Below, in pieces: positions 8,835 to 17,391 of a DNA stretch of 64,000 nucleotides. Within the stretch, counting starts at the first letter, position 1. Each line of letters opens with the position of its first letter. Under the pieces are notes generated by a model, which worked only from the letters and a program-made list of their open reading frames with translations, had not been told where the DNA came from and ran no database searches. Position numbers and translations under genes: made by a program. Source of the stretch: Bradyrhizobium sp. CCGB12 (GTDB taxonomy: Bacteria; Pseudomonadota; Alphaproteobacteria; Rhizobiales; Xanthobacteraceae); assembly GCF_024199845.1 (NCBI RefSeq), contig NZ_JANADO010000001.1, positions 5,456,001-5,520,000 on the forward strand, in the 5' to 3' direction.

Positions 8835-10117
8835 CTCTGACCCTGCGCCCTCAACTCGAACACCTGGTCCATACGCATTGCTCTCAGCTTGCGATAGTCG
8901 TTATCAAGCTCAGTCAAGTCATTGCTCACGAGATACACGATTCCCGGAGTAGATGCTAAGTCGGTCGTCCGGACCAGGTTTTGACCTATCGGAACAAATG
9001 CTATCGCATCGGCGAAGCTGGGCAGCTTGCGGATTGATTCGAGTCCGGGATAGCCGTTGACAACACCATCCATATCGGAGACGAGTGAGACGCACAGTGC
9101 GTGAGCCTTCCGCCTGTAAGGGCCGCGTCGCCTCATATACTCAGTGAAGCCGATGGGATCTGCGTAGCGCCACGCCGTCGATGTTATATGATTGTGGCCC
9201 AAAGCCATGGTCCGGGCTTTTGCGGACATTGTCCCTTGAAGCCGCGCTCCACAGTCCACCAGAACCGGCCCCATGCGATCTACGATGATCTCGGCATGAG
9301 CAGGTCCGTTGACGATCTCAAGCGCCTTTAATGCCTGCACCAAATAGTCCGACAGCTCTTGAACAACCGGCTCCTCGCCTTCCAGCAGCTGCTCAAGCGA
9401 GCAGACGGATGCCGCGCCCTTGACGAGAACAGTGTCATAAGTCCACACCTCCGTGATGAACGTTTCGCCATCGATCGATACAGCGTTCACGGTGTACTGT
9501 TGACCGTTTATCTTCTCTTGGCCAAGTGCAAAGCGATTCATCACTCCGAGGCAATTTGTTTTCCCGACAATAGCATTCACAGCCCTGCGAACATCAGCAT
9601 CGGTCGAGCAAAAGAACACGTCCTCCGTACCAGCGCTGTTCAAGGGCTTTATCACGATTTCGTCGAAGCGCTGTTGACGCATCCAGGTTGTGACGTTTTC
9701 GGCGTTGTCGGATACAACTTGTCTGATCGATCGCACCCCTGCAGACGTCAACGCGTCAGACAAGCGTGACTTGTCGCGCCTTGCAGCTGACAACGCGGTC
9801 CCATTCGAAGGCAGCCCGATCCGTTCGGATAACGAATCGGCAAGCTCAACTCCTGATTCGCATCCGGCTATGATGAATTCCAGCTCTCTACCTCGAAGGG
9901 CCTCCAGATGAAACTGCACGACCTCCTCGTCACTCATGCGCTCGCCCGGCCTAAGGACTTCATCATAGACGTCGGCGTTGAAGTGCGACTGAAAGATTGG
10001 CGGAATCTGCGCACTCGACATCGCGTGCACAGTCTTTATTCCATAACCTTTGAACTCTTCCGGGAGGTATCGGCCTGTTGAGTATGCGTCGACTATGACA
10101 CAAACACGTTCCTTCAT
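8831..10117 (-). CDS. rtxF: ATP-grasp ligase of the rhizobitoxine operon (RtxF by position)
   Basis: A protein of 428 residues with ATP-grasp layout: an N-terminal Rossmann-like part (VCVIVDAYSTGRYLPEEFKGYG), a central ATP-binding region around residues 110-300 with EIVIKPLNSAGTEDV (phosphate and adenine contacts) and NGPAHAEIIVDRMGPVLVDCGAR (Mg-binding acidic region), and a C-terminal part. Such enzymes activate a carboxylate as acyl phosphate and couple it to an amine. The overlaps with both neighbours are 4 bases (ATGA), so translation is coupled. In the operon it could join the serinol-derived and amino acid halves or attach a temporary group. The substrate is unknown. The symbol comes from gene order only. 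Confidence 0.7.
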   Translation of the reverse strand: MKERVCVIVDAYSTGRYLPEEFKGYGIKTVHAMSSAQIPPIFQSHFNADVYDEVLRPGERMSDEEVVQFHLEALRGRELEFIIAGCESGVELADSLSERIGLPSNGTALSAARRDKSRLSDALTSAGVRSIRQVVSDNAENVTTWMRQQRFDEIVIKPLNSAGTEDVFFCSTDADVRRAVNAIVGKTNCLGVMNRFALGQEKINGQQYTVNAVSIDGETFITEVWTYDTVLVKGAASVCSLEQLLEGEEPVVQELSDYLVQALKALEIVNGPAHAEIIVDRMGPVLVDCGARLQGTMSAKARTMALGHNHITSTAWRYADPIGFTEYMRRRGPYRRKAHALCVSLVSDMDGVVNGYPGLESIRKLPSFADAIAFVPIGQNLVRTTDLASTPGIVYLVSNDLTELDNDYRKLRAMRMDQVFELRAQGQS

Positions 10118-11166
10118 GCGGATCTCCGGTACTGGAAGTAGAGGTTACCCACGGCGATAGCCGAAATGAGAACATTTCCCACGAGCGTATAAAATGACGG
10201 CACGATGCGAGAATCGAAGTACTGGAACAGAAACGTAATGATAGGTGCCGTGGACAAGACCATGTTGACGGTGAATGGCTCTACGCGGCGAATGCCCTCT
10301 TGCACCAGGAGCAAGGGAACAACGATCGTTGAAAGGGCAATCATGACGATTGCAAGCCAATGCTGTGAGAGTTCTTGTAAGATACTGGAATGATCGCTCA
10401 ATCCCAGCAACAAGAGGATTGCTCCGTAGAAACGATGAGCCAGTACTTGTCGGCTAGATAATCCACGATCAAACAGCAGTTTCACGAGGATACTGGTCAG
10501 CGAAAGCGACAGCCCAGCTACGATTGCCAGGAAGATCCCAAGGGATGATCGTGGGCCCCATTCGATTCCAGCGTTGCCGCTGGCCGCGATCCAGACCATG
10601 TAACTACCGACAGCCGCAATCAGAACGCTCGCGACGACATCTGATTTGGGGAGACGTCCCTGCCCCCTGATCAGTGCATTCAACCATGCTGTTGCAGTGG
10701 GTCCTAATGCCACCATGAACGTGACGACGATAGCGGGCTCGGCATATTTCAGTCCGACAAACAAGCCGATCCAGCTTATCGCGGTGACACAATTGAGCGA
10801 CACAAAGGCAAGACTCGATGACTTCCCCACTCTCACTGCAACGCCTTCGCGGTGAGCCAAGACGTTGAATGTCACGCTTACAATAGCAAAGGATAGCAGG
10901 AGAGTGATCCATACATTTGCTTGCTGGAAATACGCTGCTGCATAGACGTCACCTGCGGCGCTAACGAGAACATAGAGCGCAACAAGGAGCACTCCTGCAG
11001 CGAATTGCCCGCTCGGCCTGTGCAAAGGCTGCAGAACTGCGCGAAACCAGAACCGTGATGTCGCGGACGTTTTAGATGGATCTCGCTCTTTCGATCCTAA
11101 AGGGTCCCTTTTCGATTGGAGTTTCACAAGCGGCCTCTGCCACTTTCTGAGCGGTACGTGACGCAC
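10114..11166 (-). CDS. rtxE: DMT/EamA-type membrane permease of the rhizobitoxine operon (RtxE by position)
   Basis: A protein of 350 residues with a basic N-terminus of about 50 residues followed by about ten hydrophobic segments arranged as two related halves, the pattern of drug/metabolite (EamA) transporters. Segments such as FAAGVLLVALYVLVSAAG, ITLLLSFAIVSVTFNVL and TIVVPLLLVQEG are clear. It probably exports rhizobitoxine or a precursor across the inner membrane. It overlaps the upstream amidotransferase gene by 43 bases and the ATP-grasp gene by 4. The start may lie further in, because the N-terminal basic extension falls inside the overlap. The transport role is inferred from family and position. 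Confidence 0.7.
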   Translation of the reverse strand: MRHVPLRKWQRPLVKLQSKRDPLGSKERDPSKTSATSRFWFRAVLQPLHRPSGQFAAGVLLVALYVLVSAAGDVYAAAYFQQANVWITLLLSFAIVSVTFNVLAHREGVAVRVGKSSSLAFVSLNCVTAISWIGLFVGLKYAEPAIVVTFMVALGPTATAWLNALIRGQGRLPKSDVVASVLIAAVGSYMVWIAASGNAGIEWGPRSSLGIFLAIVAGLSLSLTSILVKLLFDRGLSSRQVLAHRFYGAILLLLGLSDHSSILQELSQHWLAIVMIALSTIVVPLLLVQEGIRRVEPFTVNMVLSTAPIITFLFQYFDSRIVPSFYTLVGNVLISAIAVGNLYFQYRRSA

Positions 11167-11981
11167 GCCGCTCCAAATGCGCTGAAAAGCTGCTTGCTCA
11201 GGGGATCAGTTTCGACGTGCCATTCGGGGTGCCACTGCACCCCAATCTGCAGCGTCGGCCCGCCTGTTACCGAGGCCGCCTCGATCAGACCGTCGGACGC
11301 CCAGGCTTCAGGCTTTAGCGCAGCCGCAAGCCTTTCTATGCCCTGATTATGCAAGGAGTTAACGTGTGCTTCGGCCGCGCCAGCGATAGGAAGGAGAACG
11401 CCGTCCGGACAAAATTTCACGGTGTGCGCTGTATCGTACTGGCGATCCCTCGGCAAACCGGCCTTCTCAGCATGCATTTGTCCGCTTTGCAGCCCCCATT
11501 CGGACAGGGATGGGTAAAGTGTGCCGCCAAAATAGACGTTAAGCTCCTGAAGGCCGCGGCAAATGCCCAGTATCGGCATCCCAAGGGCAACGGCCTTCTC
11601 AATGGCTGCCGCCGACAGTCTGTCACGAGGACGATCTCTCACGCCAGCTTGAATGTCGTGCTGACTTGTCGCCCTCAGCCTGCCCGAAGCGGACGAGGTG
11701 AGGATGACTGGATCAATATTCGATTCATCCCCCGTCAACATCAAACCGTCGAGCCTGTTCATGATCGTCAGATCATTGTCGAGTTCGGCATCCTCAGCAT
11801 CGATTGTCGGCAATATCGCGCAAGCCACGCCCGCATAGCGGACGAGAGCTTGGACGTATTTGCGCCGCAACCAGTCCCGGTGCACGCCATCTGCCAAAAG
11901 ACGGTTTGAGGTTACGCCCACCACGGCTCGTGCTTCTGTCCGTTGCGATATCAAGCCGACCGCTCCTTCGCATCGCGACAC
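11124..11981 (-). CDS. rtxD: Class I glutamine amidotransferase-like hydrolase, PuuD type (RtxD by position)
   Basis: A protein of 285 residues in the gamma-glutamyl hydrolase branch of class I amidotransferases (PuuD). The fold is marked by VGVTSNRLL at the start, the oxyanion region DGLMLTGDESNIDP, the nucleophile elbow LGICRGLQELNVYFGG (Cys about residue 150) and QIGVQWHPEW (His-Glu). PuuD removes a gamma-glutamyl group from an amide. With the PuuA-like ligase in the same operon this suggests that a rhizobitoxine intermediate is gamma-glutamylated and later released. It overlaps the desaturase gene by 31 bases. The symbol is by published gene order. Confidence 0.75.
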   Translation of the reverse strand: MSRCEGAVGLISQRTEARAVVGVTSNRLLADGVHRDWLRRKYVQALVRYAGVACAILPTIDAEDAELDNDLTIMNRLDGLMLTGDESNIDPVILTSSASGRLRATSQHDIQAGVRDRPRDRLSAAAIEKAVALGMPILGICRGLQELNVYFGGTLYPSLSEWGLQSGQMHAEKAGLPRDRQYDTAHTVKFCPDGVLLPIAGAAEAHVNSLHNQGIERLAAALKPEAWASDGLIEAASVTGGPTLQIGVQWHPEWHVETDPLSKQLFSAFGAACVTYRSESGRGRL

Positions 11982-13006
11982 GCCAGAGACTGTTGATACA
12001 AGCGCCGATTTCGGTCCATCAACTGGGCAATGACGCTAGGTTGACCTTGAGGTCCCTTGACGAAGAGCCCTCCCCACGTTGCGGCAACACTTGCGTAGTG
12101 AGGATCCTGCATTCGAATTTTCTGAGCTTTGTGCAAGAGCCAGAAAGGAATACCGGGGGATAGGTGGTGCTCAAGGTGGTATTCGTCCAAATTCTGACCC
12201 AAAATGGCGCGCTCGATAAAATTTCCCTTTCTATTCCGGGTCAGGTAGACATTCTTTGTCTCGGTCTCGCACATTGGTGAGTGCTCGGCGAGCTCGATGA
12301 ACCAGCCGAGAACCTGAAACGTTGTGAGGTAGGGCACGATCCAAAACAGGACGACGATGTGGAGCAGTCCAACGAGATATGCCCCACCGAGTATGAGTAT
12401 CCAGAAGAGATAAAAGCCATATTTGTCGACGAGGATCCCCGACCGGCTCTGGTCCTCGACACTTATCGAGAACCGATTGGTCCATAGGTACTTCAGATAC
12501 ACGACTGTCGCGCCGCCCAATATCGGCTTCCAGATCATGTTGAAAGCGTACTGCTTAGGGGGCAGGACATCGTAAACGCCGCTGGACAGGAAGAATTTCA
12601 AGTCGGGATCCTTCTCCGGATCGCCGAGATATGGGTGATGCAGATATACGTGTGAAATGCGGTAGGCCCAGTGGCGCTGGAACAAGGGATATGCCGCGAA
12701 CAAGATGCCCAGGATGTAGTTCCAGGTCGTATTCTTCGCGAGCGTGCGGTGCGCGGCATCGTGAGCGATCGTCGTCAATCCGCGCTGGTAGGCCCCAATC
12801 AAGAGAACTGCGATTGGATAGAGCCAATAGGAGACATGGACCGTCGTAAGGACGCAAGCTGCGATCACAGCGTAGTCTTTCACGATGTAAACGGCCCCCG
12901 TGATGTTATCAGGTCTCAGCGCGGAGAGCTGCTGGTTGATCTCGCGATCAAATTGAACCGGCTCAAAACGCGACGACCTCAGTTTCCAAGCATCTGCCTG
13001 TTTCAT
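11951..13006 (-). CDS. rtxC: Dihydrorhizobitoxine desaturase (RtxC)
   Basis: A membrane di-iron desaturase of 351 residues that introduces the double bond converting dihydrorhizobitoxine to rhizobitoxine. The three histidine boxes of fatty-acid-desaturase-like enzymes are visible: HDAAHRTL (about residue 85), HVYLHHPY (about 120) and EYHLEHHLS (about 275). Hydrophobic segments lie between them (VIAACVLTTVHVSYWLYPIAVLLI and others). Its position directly after rtxA, with a 32-base gap and a good AGGAAGGGG before the ATG, matches the B. elkanii operon. A true lipid desaturase is the alternative, but the context makes RtxC much more likely. Confidence 0.9.
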   Translation of the reverse strand: MKQADAWKLRSSRFEPVQFDREINQQLSALRPDNITGAVYIVKDYAVIAACVLTTVHVSYWLYPIAVLLIGAYQRGLTTIAHDAAHRTLAKNTTWNYILGILFAAYPLFQRHWAYRISHVYLHHPYLGDPEKDPDLKFFLSSGVYDVLPPKQYAFNMIWKPILGGATVVYLKYLWTNRFSISVEDQSRSGILVDKYGFYLFWILILGGAYLVGLLHIVVLFWIVPYLTTFQVLGWFIELAEHSPMCETETKNVYLTRNRKGNFIERAILGQNLDEYHLEHHLSPGIPFWLLHKAQKIRMQDPHYASVAATWGGLFVKGPQGQPSVIAQLMDRNRRLYQQSLACRDAKERSA

Positions 13007-13038
13007 GAGAACCCCTTCCTGGATCGGCTTTCAGGTTG

Positions 13039-15537
13039 TCAGATTGCGGAAAGCGCCTTTTCCAAGTCCTTGATGATGTCGGTAATATCTTCGATGCCGA
13101 CGCAAAGCCGGATGGAGCCGCCGAATATGCCGGCAGCCTCGCGCTTTTCCCGCGGGACAGTGGTGTGGGTCGTAGAGACAGGATGGGTTACTAGCGTGCG
13201 GGCATCCCCCACATTCGATACGTGATACATCAAGCTGACGTTCTGGATGAACTTGCGGCCGGCTTGCTCGTTCTCCACCTCAAACATGATCATCGCTCCA
13301 TGCCCGTACCCGCTATCGAGCGTCTGATCGATGATTTCCCGGTCAGCTCCTTCAAACAAGCTCGGGTAGTAGACCCGACGCACTTTTGGATGTTCATTCA
13401 GAAAGTTGGCTACAATTCTGGCGTTCTCGCAGTGCTCCTTCATGCGAAGATGCAGGGTTTCCAATCCTTGAATGAGCTGGAAGCTTGCAAATGGCGAAAT
13501 GGCCGCGCCAGTATCGCGCAACCAAGTCATGCGCGCCTTGAGAAGAAACTCGCTCTTTCCGAGGTCATCGACCTCCACCAACGCATTGCGCCAGATGATT
13601 CCGCCGTGCGCATCGTCCGGACCGTTGAACAGCGGAAAGCGAGACCTTCCCCGATAGTCGAACTCACAATTGTCGACGATCAGTCCGCCGAGCGTCGTCC
13701 CATGACCGCAAATGTACTTCGTGGCAGAGTACGTCGTAATCGCAGCGCCGAGAGCTGACGGCCGGCATACCAGGGGGGTTGTCGTATTGTCCACGACCAG
13801 GGGGACGCCGTGCCTTCTGCCGATCTCCGCTAGCTGTCGTACAGGAAGCGGAATCAGACAGGGATTCGAGATCACCTCCCCGAACAGACATATTGTCCGA
13901 TCGTCAATGGCACGTTCGAAGGTCTCGGGGTCTCGAGGGTCGGCCGTCCTTACGCTGATCCCAAGACGCTTCAAGGTGTTGTGGAGCAGATTCCATGTAT
14001 TTCCGTATAGATACGGAGAAGCGACGACGTTATCTCCCACCTCACCGCTTGATAAGTTTACGATCGCGAGAAACGTCGCCGCTTGGCCCGATGCAACAGC
14101 CAGCGAGTCGCTTCCCATGTCGACGGCGGCATACCTTTTTTCCAGTGCGCGGGTCGTCGGATTGATGATCCTGGTATAGGTGAAACCATCAGCCTTTACG
14201 TTGTAGACGTCAGCAATATGGTTCAAATCGCCATCGAGCTCATAGGCCGTGCTCTGATAGATCGGCACTGCCACAGCTTTCGTCGCCGGATCACGGCGGT
14301 ATCCTGCGTGGAGAGCAGCAGTTTCGGTTGAATATGGAAGCTGCGCGATGGCTGCCGTTGGGCCCGAGATCTCTGCGCTGCTGTCGCGAGTCTCCTGGGC
14401 TGACGCTTGCCCCACAGACCTAGGCCGACCGGACCGGAAGTAAGTGCGAAAGGCACAGCCCAACCGCTCGATCCAATCGTATCGAATCTCGCCAATACAG
14501 CCGATCCTAAAACTGCGGGTAGGAAGGTGCAGCTTAGAGTAGATGTAGAGATTATGGGCTGCCAGATGGCGGTATAGCCCATCAAACGCCACCTGGTCAG
14601 AGATTCCAGCTGGAGCGGTGAACGCCACGCAAACCGGCGACTGCAGGTGCTCCGCAAGCAATGGGGGCACCACCCCTTCCAGCTCTCGGATGATGCTGTC
14701 CTTTATCTTCTCATACCTGCTGCGCCTGGCATCAGTGCCTTCGATGCTCAGGATCTCCAATGCCTTTGTAACTGCCTGAACGATGTGTGTTGGAGGGGTT
14801 GATCGCCATTCACCTGTGCGTTCAAGCGACCGCCATTGATCTCTGACGTCGAGAACAAACGATCGTGGCTCTTGGAGAGCATTCTCAAGGAGCTCGCGGG
14901 AGGCAATGACAAAAGCCAATCCCGGTGGACCTTCGATGCACTTGTTGCTCGACGTAACAATGACGTCTGGTCCGCCACGACTCAGATCGATGTTGACGCC
15001 GCCGAAAGAACTCATCGCGTCAACGATAGTCTTCACGCCACGTCGCCTAGTCACTTCCATGATCGGCTCGAGCGGATTCACAATTCCGGTCGTCGTCTCG
15101 CAATGGACGACGCATACGTGCGTGATACCTGACTCTCGGCTCAAGCGCTCGGCGATTTCCTCAGGGTCCAAGGGATCGGTGGCTCGCTTGATAAGCTTCA
15201 CCGCCTCGACGCCCCATAGCCGAAGAATTTTGAGAATGCGCTCTCCATAAATGCCGTTTATGCAAACGAGCGGCCGATCGGCCCGGGTGAGGAAGGAAGA
15301 GAGAGCGGCCTCCATTCCAAAGGAGCCGCCCCCCTGGATAGGAACGACCGAATAGCCTTCCGCATTGCCCGACACATTGAGCATAAGCCGCCTCATGCGC
15401 GCGGTCACTTCCTTGAACTCGCAATCGCGCGATGCAAGGTCGAGCTGCATCTCGGCCTTCACTGCCGGTGATAACGACATTGGGCCAGGCGTCAGCAAAG
15501 AACGTTCTCTCGTCACACCATCCCCTTTATGTTGCAC
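13039..15537 (-). CDS. rtxA: Rhizobitoxine biosynthesis bifunctional PLP enzyme (RtxA)
   Basis: A two-domain fusion of 832 residues. Residues 1-375 form a class V aminotransferase: LLTPGPMSLSPAV at the start and a PLP-lysine region TSSNKCIEGPPGL. The amino-transfer half is reported to make serinol from dihydroxyacetone phosphate. Residues 400-832 form a Cys/Met-metabolism enzyme like O-acetylhomoserine sulfhydrylase: HAGYRRDPATKAV and the PLP lysine in TYSATKYICGHGTT. This half would join serinol to the homoserine skeleton. Such a fusion is the hallmark of RtxA in B. elkanii. Both PLP sites look intact. A GTG start at 15516 behind AGGGG is an alternative. The long leader holds a MerR-type promoter at 15976-16006. 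Confidence 0.93.
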   Translation of the reverse strand: MQHKGDGVTRERSLLTPGPMSLSPAVKAEMQLDLASRDCEFKEVTARMRRLMLNVSGNAEGYSVVPIQGGGSFGMEAALSSFLTRADRPLVCINGIYGERILKILRLWGVEAVKLIKRATDPLDPEEIAERLSRESGITHVCVVHCETTTGIVNPLEPIMEVTRRRGVKTIVDAMSSFGGVNIDLSRGGPDVIVTSSNKCIEGPPGLAFVIASRELLENALQEPRSFVLDVRDQWRSLERTGEWRSTPPTHIVQAVTKALEILSIEGTDARRSRYEKIKDSIIRELEGVVPPLLAEHLQSPVCVAFTAPAGISDQVAFDGLYRHLAAHNLYIYSKLHLPTRSFRIGCIGEIRYDWIERLGCAFRTYFRSGRPRSVGQASAQETRDSSAEISGPTAAIAQLPYSTETAALHAGYRRDPATKAVAVPIYQSTAYELDGDLNHIADVYNVKADGFTYTRIINPTTRALEKRYAAVDMGSDSLAVASGQAATFLAIVNLSSGEVGDNVVASPYLYGNTWNLLHNTLKRLGISVRTADPRDPETFERAIDDRTICLFGEVISNPCLIPLPVRQLAEIGRRHGVPLVVDNTTTPLVCRPSALGAAITTYSATKYICGHGTTLGGLIVDNCEFDYRGRSRFPLFNGPDDAHGGIIWRNALVEVDDLGKSEFLLKARMTWLRDTGAAISPFASFQLIQGLETLHLRMKEHCENARIVANFLNEHPKVRRVYYPSLFEGADREIIDQTLDSGYGHGAMIMFEVENEQAGRKFIQNVSLMYHVSNVGDARTLVTHPVSTTHTTVPREKREAAGIFGGSIRLCVGIEDITDIIKDLEKALSAI

Positions 15538-17391
15538 TCATTAAGATTCGGCAGACGCACACGATGTGTTTCGCCTGACGTTGGCCAAGCACCGGTAAAC
15601 GGCACGCTCGAGCCTCTCGCCGATTCAGACCTGTCTCCGTAGCGCGCACCTAAGTCATTCAGCTCTCGGAGGACTTGGCCCAATCGCATTGGCGCTCGCA
15701 CCGTTGCAGCGGCGCATCAGTCTCTTTTCGCATGAGATGCGGGTCGAGGGTCAGCACTCGCGTCGTCGGCAGTCCGCCAGTCTGCTTACGTGTAATCAAC
15801 CATCCACAGTGAGAAGGGCGTCTGTCGGACGCGCATTGATAGCGCCCCAGACACATCCAACTTCACGATAGTCGCTGATGACCGGAGTCATGGCGCTTGC
15901 GCCTCGGACGTTCGCACTCTTTGTCACTCGTTTGGAAGGCTTCTAGTGCCGAAGCCCGTCACCTCCTATTTTGATATCTTACAACTTGACGTAAGGTTCG
16001 ATTCAACCCTCTCAGATCGCTAGCCGAGATATTTTTTTCGGACAACGCAGCTGTGTCGCATTTAATTCGGGGCGGCTTCCGTCTGTGTACGATTTCCAAG
16101 ATGACTGTCATGAAACTCCAAAGGTAAGACGACCCCAAGCGTCTAGAGGACAAATGACATCGGGCCTCTGAAGAGAAAGCTTGTGGCGGAATGCGATCGA
16201 CGAGCGGGCTTAGCGGCTACCCGAGCGGTGCAGCGCGACTTTGCTGTGTACGGAAGCTGCCAAACAAGCCCGCGGCTGGCGAACCTGCCTTCGATGAACA
16301 CGCCGTAGACAATGGCGCCGGCAATTCTTAAAGGATCGCTGTGATGGCCTGCTTGACGACCCGCCCTGTCCGGCCTTGCACCATCGACGACGATCAGGCT
16401 GCCCGGCGGACAACGAACGACGCTAGCCGACGCGAAACACTGCTCGGTCCGCTCGACGGAAAGCGGTTCTTCCACCATGATATACCGAATGTGGGCGCCG
16501 TTCGACTTGCAGCCGCACCGTAGCATTCAAGGCGTCGAGCGAACCGCTGTTTATCGATTGGATACGCGCTATCGGCGGCCCTACTATCCAGCCAAACCTA
16601 GCACTTGTGATCGGTATCGATGAGAAACGTCAGGTTCGGCACGATCGCGAGCAGCCCATCTGCCCGATGGTGCCCGGCATACGAGAATTTCATCTGCGGC
16701 ATGCTCTCGCTCTGCCGCGCCAAAGGCTACAGGCGCTACCGACATTTGAGCTCTTGAAGCTTCCGAATAGTCGACCCCAGCTTCTGAACGCCTGGACATC
16801 CCCATCGCCAATGATACCGGCGCCACGCACGAATCAGCTTGAAAGCGTGGCTCGCCTATCGGCCACATCACCGCGTCCATCTCACGCTGAACAATCCGCA
16901 GTCCCAATCTGGTTTCGCGCGAAACGGTTCTGCAACGAGGCCCCAAGCGGGCTTATATGGCTAACTGTAGATTCGGGTCGCGCGTTTCGGAACGACCGGA
17001 TCTCATGAGTCTGCGCGCTGTGGCGACGGATGGCACCTCTGAGCCGTTCCGCTCGCGGCTGGCTCCCTTGCAGCACATGCTGGTCGCATCTGGCTTCCGT
17101 TTGGAAGGGTTTGCTGCGCGTCGCACATGAAACCCCGCGTTGTCTTTCCTTCCCGAAGCGGCTTGGATCTGGCTCACGTCGCCTGATTGAACGGAGGCGT
17201 GACAATTCAGCGCGAGAGAGATTCGGCGGCAATCCCGCATCGGCACTGTTGGCGGCGCGTCGCACTGCCAGCCGTCATGTTGGCTGCCCTGTATCGACCC
17301 CAGAGACTTCAATGCGCCCCTGCTCCGCTAAGCGTCTGCCGATCGCCTTTCACTGGAACGCAGCTGCAATGAGGCATGGGAGAAGGGCACG
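15538..17391. other. Long intergenic stretch upstream of rtxA
   Basis: About 1.85 kb. Besides the promoter at 15976-16006 it holds a 31-residue minus-strand frame at 15796-15891 (begins MTPVISDYREVG, weak GAGG upstream, unknown). Bases 16143-17312 contain several open frames on both strands, none with a recognisable motif. Gene debris is the likely explanation. Confidence 0.4.
15976..16006 (-). promoter_or_regulatory. MerR-type promoter upstream of rtxA (copy A)
   Basis: Read on the minus strand: TTGAAT at -35, exactly 19 bases, TAAGAT at -10. The 19-base spacer with ACCTTACGTCA at its centre is the over-long spacing that MerR-family activators correct. It faces rtxA, about 430 bases away, and could serve the whole rtx operon. 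It is one of six related sites in the window. Confidence 0.5.

Noticed and set aside
15575..15600. Minus-strand GG-N10-GC upstream of rtxA (TGGCCAACGTCAGGC)
   Set aside because: Spacing is right but the -12 element is AGGC instead of TTGC, so it is a weak match; the MerR-type site is better supported.
15796..15891. 31-codon frame between the MerR-type promoter and rtxA
   Set aside because: Could be a leader peptide but has only a weak GAGG at 10 bases and no conservation evidence; mentioned in the intergenic entry only.
15990..16010. T-arm-like GGTTCGATTCAACC
   Set aside because: No tRNA body around it; the bases belong to the promoter -35 region.
16143..16526. 127-residue minus-strand frame upstream of nodQ
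   Set aside because: Reads smoothly in part but has no family match and no ribosome binding site, and the opposite strand is open as well.
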